A stretch of DNA of 64,000 nt from an uncultured Bacteroidaceae bacterium (GTDB lineage Bacteria > Bacteroidota > Bacteroidia > Bacteroidales > Bacteroidaceae): assembly GCA_934271655.1 (NCBI GenBank), contig CAKQRW010000003.1, positions 26,685 to 90,684 on the forward strand. The letters are read 5' to 3'. The notes under the pieces are model-generated. The model was not told the DNA's origin. It did no database searches and saw only the letters and a program-made list of their open reading frames with translations. Shown here piece by piece: positions 58,531 to 64,000 of the stretch. Position 1 is the stretch's first letter, and each line of letters opens with the position of its first letter. The translations under genes and the position numbers were made by a program.

Positions 58531-60366
58531 ATGGACAATTACATCGTATCTGCCAGAAAATACCGTCCTATGACCTTCGACGCTGTCGTAGGGCAAGAAG
58601 GACTCACAGCCACCCTGAAGAATTCTATCCAGGGCGGCCGACTTGCGCATGCATACCTCTTCTGCGGACCTCGTGGCGTGGGAAAGACCACTTGCGCGCG
58701 AATATTTGCCAAGACCATCAACTGCCTGTCTCCGCTGCCCAACGGCGAGGCTTGCGGACAATGCGAATCGTGCAAGGCTTTCAACGAGCAGCGCTCCTTC
58801 AACATACACGAGCTCGACGCGGCTTCCAACAACTCTGTCGACGACATCAGGCAGCTCATAGAGCAGGTCATGATACCGCCGCAGATAGGAAAATACAAGG
58901 TGTTCATCATCGACGAGGTGCACATGCTGTCCACAGCTGGCTTCAACGCCTTCCTGAAGACTCTTGAAGAGCCGCCCCAGCATGCCATCTTCATCCTGGC
59001 CACTACAGAGAAGCATAAGCTACTGCCTACCATCCTCAGCCGATGCCAGATATATGACTTCAAGCGGATGACGGTGGACAACATCGTCTCGCACCTGAAG
59101 AATGTGGCACAAAAGGAAAACATTACGGCAGAGGACGCGGCACTCAACGTCATAGCGCAGAAGGCCGACGGAGGCATGCGCGACGCGCTCTCTATCTTCG
59201 ACCAGGTGGCTTCGTTCTGCAACGGCAACATCACCTACCAGCAGACTATAGCCAACCTGAATGTGCTCGACTATGAGTATTACTTCAAACTGGTGGACTA
59301 CTGCCTCGACAGCAAGATAACTGAGTGCATGCTCACCATCAATGAGATCCTCTCCAAAGGATTCGAGGGACAGTACTTCATCACAGGGCTATCCAGCCAC
59401 CTGCGCAACCTGCTCGTCAGCCAAGACCCGCAGACCGTGGAGCTGATAGAGGCCAATGACGACGTGCGCAACCGCTACAAGCAACAGGCCGAACGATGCA
59501 AGCCGCAGTTTCTCATCAAGGCCATGAGGCTCACCAACCAGTGTGACCTCAACTACAAGCAGAGCCAGAACAAGCGCCTGCTCATCGAACTGACCCTCAT
59601 CGAGATGGCACAACTCTCCACCGATGACGGGGCTTCTTCGGGGCTTTGCCCTACGAAGATTCTTAAACCCATATTCAGCCTTCTGAGGCAGCCTGCACAG
59701 CAAGCTGCTCCAGCATCAGCGGCAACGGCCGCAACAGCATCTGCCGCCAACACAGCAGCCATCTCTGCGCCTGTAGCCAACGCACGGCACGCTCATGCCC
59801 ATGCGGACATGGGGCATGCCACACAACAGGCAGAGGCCGCCAGCATAGAACTGCCCAAGACATCGGCTCCTGTGAGAAACAGGATGGCCACGCATTTCTC
59901 CATCAAGAGAGGGGCACAGCCGCAAGACTCCGCGCCTAAGGGCAAGGAGGAGACGGCACAGCCGACACTGGCCGACATGCAGCCTGTGGCGCCTGTCAAT
60001 GCGCCTATCGACAATGTGTCTATCACCATAGCATGGAGAGAGTTTGCCTCCAAGCTTCCACAGCAGGAGACGGCCATAGCACAACAAATGGACTTCATGG
60101 AACCAGCTTTGCAGGAGGATGGCAACACTTTCCTCATCACGGCCGACAACCCCACGCTGCTCGATATCTTCACAAACATGAAGCCGCGCATAGAGAACTA
60201 TATAAGGCAGCGCCTGCAGCGCCCTGCCATCACCATGGACTTACGACTGAGACAGGAGGAAGACCGCAAGCGGGTGTTGACCAAGCGTGAGCGCTATGCG
60301 GAAATGCTTAAGGAAAGTGACGCTCTGCGCAAGCTGCAGGAGACATTCCAGCTCGAACTGCAATAG
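58531..60366 (+). CDS. dnaX: DNA polymerase III subunit gamma/tau
   Basis: A 611-residue clamp-loader ATPase. Start MDNYIVSARKYRPMTFDAVVGQ is diagnostic. Walker A is CGPRGVGKTT, the zinc-binding cysteines include CGQCESC, Walker B is FIIDEVHML, sensor 1 is ILATTEKHK and the arginine-finger motif is SRCQIYDF. After about residue 375 comes a linker rich in Ala, Gln and His (including HAHAHADMGHA), then the tau-type C-terminal domain. I see no A-AAA-AAG slippery site that would make a separate gamma form. It heads a likely operon with trmB, mrp and the pseudouridine synthase gene. Confidence 0.96.
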   Translation: MDNYIVSARKYRPMTFDAVVGQEGLTATLKNSIQGGRLAHAYLFCGPRGVGKTTCARIFAKTINCLSPLPNGEACGQCESCKAFNEQRSFNIHELDAASNNSVDDIRQLIEQVMIPPQIGKYKVFIIDEVHMLSTAGFNAFLKTLEEPPQHAIFILATTEKHKLLPTILSRCQIYDFKRMTVDNIVSHLKNVAQKENITAEDAALNVIAQKADGGMRDALSIFDQVASFCNGNITYQQTIANLNVLDYEYYFKLVDYCLDSKITECMLTINEILSKGFEGQYFITGLSSHLRNLLVSQDPQTVELIEANDDVRNRYKQQAERCKPQFLIKAMRLTNQCDLNYKQSQNKRLLIELTLIEMAQLSTDDGASSGLCPTKILKPIFSLLRQPAQQAAPASAATAATASAANTAAISAPVANARHAHAHADMGHATQQAEAASIELPKTSAPVRNRMATHFSIKRGAQPQDSAPKGKEETAQPTLADMQPVAPVNAPIDNVSITIAWREFASKLPQQETAIAQQMDFMEPALQEDGNTFLITADNPTLLDIFTNMKPRIENYIRQRLQRPAITMDLRLRQEEDRKRVLTKRERYAEMLKESDALRKLQETFQLELQ

Positions 60367-60470
60367 CGACTAGCTGGCACACATAATGAATACATACCAA
60401 GCGTCATGCCTGGCACCAGAATGGTGGCGGAGCATGCTGACAAACGAACTAACAACATACAAGCATATCA

Positions 60471-61262
60471 ATGGGAAAAGGAAAACTCGCAAAATTTGCC
60501 GACATGGCCGCCAATCCGCTCGTCATCGAGTGCCCCTTCTGGCAACTGCAGAAAGAAGGGTTCGCCCTACGTGGCAACTGGAACAAGACATTCTTCCACA
60601 ACGACAACCCTATAGTGCTTGAGCTCGGATGCGGAAGGGGCGAATACACCATCGGACTCGCCCGCCGTTTCCCAGACAAGAACTTCATAGGCATAGACAT
60701 CAAGGGAGCACGCATGTGGCACGGGGCGCAGACGGCCATCAAGGAGGATTTGCGCAATGTGGCTTTCCTGCGCACCAACATTGAATGTATCGACGGACTC
60801 TTCGCTCCTGGTGAGGTGGCTGAGCTGTGGCTCACATTCTCCGACCCGCAGATGAAGAAGGCCACCAAGCGGCTCACCTCCACATTCTTCATGGAGCGCT
60901 ACCGCCGCTTCCTCATAGACGGAGGCATCATCAACGTCAAGACCGACTCCAATTTCCTGGCCACATACACACGCTACATGGCGGAGAAGAACTTGCTGCC
61001 GCTGCGCTGTGTCATCACCGACCTGTACGCGGAGGCGCAAGACCCTGAAAGCGCCTACCACGACATCATATCAAGCAACGCCCTCACAGACATACAGACC
61101 TACTATGAGTCTATGTGGCTGGAAAGGGGCATACCCATCAAGTATATCCAGTTTGCCCTGCCGCAAGAAGGCTCTCTCAACGAGCCCGACATCGAGATTC
61201 CAGTAGACGGCTACCGCTCATACAACCATCAGGTGGTCTCTACCAAGAAAACAGGCAAATAA
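60471..61262 (+). CDS. trmB: tRNA (guanine-46-N7)-methyltransferase
   Basis: A 263-residue AdoMet-dependent enzyme that makes m7G46 in the variable loop of tRNAs. The start MGKGKLAKFADMAANPLVIE is typical of Bacteroidetes TrmB. The AdoMet motif is LELGCGRGEYTIGLARRFP, followed by NFIGIDIKGARMW and the substrate loop LTFSDPQMKKATKRLTS, which carries the family's conserved Asp-Pro. It lies 104 bp after dnaX and 72 bp before mrp. Confidence 0.94.
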   Translation: MGKGKLAKFADMAANPLVIECPFWQLQKEGFALRGNWNKTFFHNDNPIVLELGCGRGEYTIGLARRFPDKNFIGIDIKGARMWHGAQTAIKEDLRNVAFLRTNIECIDGLFAPGEVAELWLTFSDPQMKKATKRLTSTFFMERYRRFLIDGGIINVKTDSNFLATYTRYMAEKNLLPLRCVITDLYAEAQDPESAYHDIISSNALTDIQTYYESMWLERGIPIKYIQFALPQEGSLNEPDIEIPVDGYRSYNHQVVSTKKTGK

Positions 61263-61334
61263 AACATAACACTTCATCGTATAGAGACGGCACGCACGAC
61301 AAGATGCCGCTCTATATCATCACAAAAAAGACAA

Positions 61335-62438
61335 ATGACATTATATCCAGCACTCATCCACGATGCTTTGTCCACCGTGCGGTATCCAGGCAACGGAAAA
61401 AGCCTGACTGAAAACGAGATGGTAGAAGACGACCTCCGCATCAACGGCATGTCTGTATCCTTCTCGCTCATCTTCGAGAAGAGCACCGACCCATTCATGA
61501 AGTCTGTCGTCAAGGCAGCAGAGACAGCTATAAAGACTTTCGTGCACCCAGATGTGGAGGTGACCATATCCACCAAGGCTAAGACAGCGCTCCCGCCAGA
61601 GCCAGACAAGCTCCTGCCTGGAGTAAAGAACATAATAGCCGTCAGCTCAGGCAAGGGCGGAGTGGGCAAATCGACCGTCACAGCCAATCTGGCCGTAGGA
61701 CTGGCCAAGCTCGGCTACCGTGTGGGACTGCTCGACACCGATATCTTCGGACCCTCAATGCCAAAGATGTTCCACGTGGAGGACGAGAGGCCCATGGCTG
61801 AGACAATAGACGGACGCGACCTCATCATACCTATAGAGAAATACGGAGTCAAGCTGCTGTCCATCGGCTTCTTCGTCAACCCCGACCAAGCCACGCTGTG
61901 GAGAGGCGGCATGGCATGCAACGCGCTCAAGCAGCTCATCAGCGAGGCCAACTGGGGCGAGCTCGACTATTTCATCCTTGACACGCCTCCTGGCACAAGC
62001 GACATACATCTCACACTCATACAGACACTTGGCATCACAGGTGCCGTGATTGTGTCCACCCCGCAGCAGGTGGCGCTGGCCGACGCACGCAAGGGCATCA
62101 ACATGTACACAAACGACAAGGTCAACGTGCCTATCCTCGGTCTCGTAGAGAACATGGCATGGTTTACACCTGCCGAACTGCCCAACAACCGCTACTACAT
62201 CTTCGGCAAAGACGGATGCAAGCAGCTTGCTGAGGAACTCAACGTGCCGCTCCTTGCGCAGATTCCGCTCGTGCAAGCTGTATGCGACGACGGCGACAAG
62301 GGAGAGCCTGCCGTGCTCAATCCCGCATCGCCAGAGGGCACAGCGTTCATGAGCCTCGCTGCAAGGGTGGTCACACAAGTGGACAAGCGCAACATAGAGC
62401 AAGCGCCAACACAACGAGTGGAGATAAGCAAGAAATGA
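61335..62438 (+). CDS. mrp: Mrp/NBP35-family Fe-S cluster carrier ATPase (ApbC)
   Basis: A 367-residue P-loop protein that binds and transfers Fe-S clusters. An N-terminal MIP18/DUF59 domain (about 1-85, beginning MTLYPALIHDALSTVRYPGN) is joined to the ATPase with the deviant Walker A SSGKGGVGKSTVTANLA, GLLDTDIFGPSMPKMF, and FILDTPPGTSDIHLTL. No CxxC pair is evident in the usual position near the C-terminus. The stop overlaps the next start (ATGA at 62435-62438), indicating translational coupling. Confidence 0.93.
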   Translation: MTLYPALIHDALSTVRYPGNGKSLTENEMVEDDLRINGMSVSFSLIFEKSTDPFMKSVVKAAETAIKTFVHPDVEVTISTKAKTALPPEPDKLLPGVKNIIAVSSGKGGVGKSTVTANLAVGLAKLGYRVGLLDTDIFGPSMPKMFHVEDERPMAETIDGRDLIIPIEKYGVKLLSIGFFVNPDQATLWRGGMACNALKQLISEANWGELDYFILDTPPGTSDIHLTLIQTLGITGAVIVSTPQQVALADARKGINMYTNDKVNVPILGLVENMAWFTPAELPNNRYYIFGKDGCKQLAEELNVPLLAQIPLVQAVCDDGDKGEPAVLNPASPEGTAFMSLAARVVTQVDKRNIEQAPTQRVEISKK

Positions 62439-63874
62439 CAGACAGCAACCTCGCCGCCATGCTGCACCCCATGCCGTCATGCACAGACAGCATGCCAGCT
62501 CCGCGGCAATTCACCAATCCCTTCTGCTACACGCCGCACCCTCTGTGCGTGGCCGCTGCCAAGGAGGTGATAGACTACTGTTACAACACACCAGACATGT
62601 TGCCCCGAGAGGGCAAGATGTTTGGTGTGCTTGTTGTTTCCTACCACGGAGCGAGATACTACCTCCGCGCCTTCTCCGGCATCTACAACGGGTCATACCA
62701 CCATGCAGGCTTCGTGCCTCCTGTGTATGACCTGCAAGACCCCACCGGATACTTTCAAGAGGAAGAGCGCCGCATCGGAGAGATAAGCGAGAAGATTGCC
62801 GATGCTGCTCCAGAAGAAGCGTGCACGCTCAAGGCGCTGCGCAAGGAGAAGTCCAACGCCCTGCAGATGTGGACCTTCAGGCAGTTTCGCATGCGCAACG
62901 CAGCTGGCGACATACACGACCTCACGCAGATATTCAAGGAGCATAAGACTCCATTCACTATAGACGAGTACGTGGCTTACAAGGAGGGACTCACCGACCG
63001 CAAGCCCAAATCACGCATAGGCATACCGCCTGGAGGAGCAGGAGAATGCTGCGCTCCCAAACTGCTGCAATACGCCTATGCCAACAGCCTCACGCCTCTC
63101 TGCATGGAAGAGTTCTGGATAGGCCCATCCAAGCGGGACGAGATGCGCATAGAGGGACGCCACTATCCTGCCTGCCAGCACAAATGCGTGCCTATTCTCG
63201 GATTCATGCTGCAGGGACTCAATGTTGAGGAGAATCCCAACGTGCGCCGTGGACGAGAGAGGCTGAAGCTGGTGCGCACCGTCTATGAGGACCAGCACAT
63301 GCTTGTGGTCTACAAGCCATCAGGCCTGCTGTCTGTGCCAAGCAAGAACCCCGACGAGCCTTCGCTCAGCACCTACCTCACATCGCAGAATCCGTCCTTC
63401 ATCCTTGTCCACCGCCTCGACATGGACACATCAGGACTCATGCTTGTAGCAAAGACGCCCTGCGTGGCAAAGCAACTGCAGGCTATGTTCTACAAGAAAG
63501 AAATCAGAAAGAGATACATAGCAATCCTTGACGAGGCCGTATCATCGCAGACACCTTCCAAAGGCACCATTTCTCTTCCTCTCTCACGCAATCCTCTCGA
63601 CGCTCCACGTCAAGCGGTAGACTACCGCTTTGGCAAGGAAGCCATCACACACTACAAGCTCGTATCACCCATTCGAATAGAGCTTTATCCTGAGACAGGA
63701 CGCACCCACCAGCTGCGCATACATTGCGCACATCCGGATGGACTGGGCCGCCCCATCAAGGGGGATGCCCTTTACGGCGTCCCATCCGACCGCCTGTACC
63801 TGCACGCCGAACGCATAGAGCTGAAACATCCCGTGACTGGCGAATGGCTTGTCTTTGAGGAGAAGGAACTGTGA
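62435..63874 (+). CDS. RluA-family pseudouridine synthase with N-terminal extension
   Basis: A 479-residue RNA-modifying enzyme. The C-terminal 220 residues carry the RluA core: YEDQHMLVVYKPSGLLSVP, LVHRLDMDTSGLMLVAKT with the catalytic Asp, and YPETGRTHQLRIHCAHPDGLG. The first about 250 residues form an extension found in some Bacteroidetes and proteobacterial members (for example YYLRAFSGIYNGSYHHAGFVPP), of unknown role. The frame is open upstream inside mrp, but the ATG at 62435, overlapping the mrp stop, is the sensible start. The RNA target (rRNA or tRNA) cannot be decided. Confidence 0.9.
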   Translation: MTDSNLAAMLHPMPSCTDSMPAPRQFTNPFCYTPHPLCVAAAKEVIDYCYNTPDMLPREGKMFGVLVVSYHGARYYLRAFSGIYNGSYHHAGFVPPVYDLQDPTGYFQEEERRIGEISEKIADAAPEEACTLKALRKEKSNALQMWTFRQFRMRNAAGDIHDLTQIFKEHKTPFTIDEYVAYKEGLTDRKPKSRIGIPPGGAGECCAPKLLQYAYANSLTPLCMEEFWIGPSKRDEMRIEGRHYPACQHKCVPILGFMLQGLNVEENPNVRRGRERLKLVRTVYEDQHMLVVYKPSGLLSVPSKNPDEPSLSTYLTSQNPSFILVHRLDMDTSGLMLVAKTPCVAKQLQAMFYKKEIRKRYIAILDEAVSSQTPSKGTISLPLSRNPLDAPRQAVDYRFGKEAITHYKLVSPIRIELYPETGRTHQLRIHCAHPDGLGRPIKGDALYGVPSDRLYLHAERIELKHPVTGEWLVFEEKEL

Positions 63875-63955
63875 GGGAGACCTATGAGGCATGCCCCGTT
63901 TCCTACATCAGGCATGCCGACTTTCGTAAGCATCCGAAAATAGCCGACTTGTATA

Positions 63956-63999
63956 TTACAAAAAAACTCGCAAGTGTTCACTTGCGAGTTTTTTTGTAA
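63956..63999 (+). terminator. Terminator of the dnaX-trmB-mrp-rluA unit
   Basis: Perfect 21-bp arms (63956-63976 and 63979-63999) with core ACTCGCAAGTG and an A-run before and a T-run after the stem. Bidirectional in form. Confidence 0.92.
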
Positions 64000-64000
64000 T

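Noticed and set aside
58531..60366. Programmed frameshift in dnaX
   Set aside because: No A-AAA-AAG type slippery sequence was found in the tau linker.
24714..63874. tRNA or rRNA genes
   Set aside because: No cloverleaf-like segments or conserved T-arm sequences were recognised anywhere in the window, although a covariance-model search would be decisive.

Overview
The window looks like chromosome from a member of the Bacteroidales, most likely Prevotella or a close relative. The reasons are repeated -7 promoter boxes of the form TAnnTTTG (several with a TTTG-like -33 box 19-20 bp upstream), a bacterial serine palmitoyltransferase for sphingolipid synthesis, pyruvate phosphate dikinase, small Bacteroidetes-type families (DUF4491, DUF5715) and a TolC/HlyD/MFS efflux set. 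I cannot name the species from sequence alone.

Layout. 1-7.7 kb: end of a tamB-like gene, tcdA, small redox and DNA-repair genes (a nitroimidazole-reductase-like flavoprotein, a nitroreductase, an AlkZ-related protein, an RNase H-fold protein without catalytic residues, fsr, ogt, a histidine phosphatase). 7.7-8.7 kb: repeat-rich DNA. 8.7-18 kb: a three-gene leftward operon (SNF2 helicase, type III-like adenine methyltransferase, helicase-nuclease). 18-22.1 kb: repeats, an IS remnant, then mcrB-mcrC, with a putative modified-base reader domain inside the McrB motor. 22.8-27.2 kb: a tolC-hlyD-MFS efflux operon interrupted by a MITE. 27.4-33 kb: low-GC unknown genes, two IS remnants, a DUF1016 nuclease gene killed by two stop codons, and an integrase fragment. 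33-47 kb: housekeeping genes (ppdK, lipid kinase, spt, serS, an NfnAB-like fused oxidoreductase, malQ, DUF5715). 47-56 kb: a small lipoprotein-like gene, an orphan cytosine-5 methyltransferase, a sodium symporter, and a 1536-residue protein made of two complete sensor kinases in tandem. 56-64 kb: an FAD protein, then dnaX-trmB-mrp-rluA.

Two systems of repeated DNA run through the accessory parts. The first is a family of about 180-bp MITEs (ten or more copies or fragments). One terminus contains an outward TAATTTTG promoter box, and the elements also supply the last codons and stop of several genes. One copy carries a second, unrelated MITE nested inside it with its target duplication visible. 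The second is a set of short tandem arrays with 22-23 bp period. In most of them each unit has a palindromic core that is constant within an array but different between arrays. They sit in the gaps around the restriction genes and beside the integrase fragment. I regard these arrays, the promoter-carrying MITE, and the fused double kinase as the least explained content.

How the genes work together: the restriction operon, McrBC, the pseudogenised DUF1016 gene, the IS remnants and the integrase fragment make 8.7-33 kb a decaying defence island inserted between conserved loci. The McrBC modification-dependent nuclease must coexist with the C5-methyltransferase at 48-49 kb, so their sequence specificities should be compatible.
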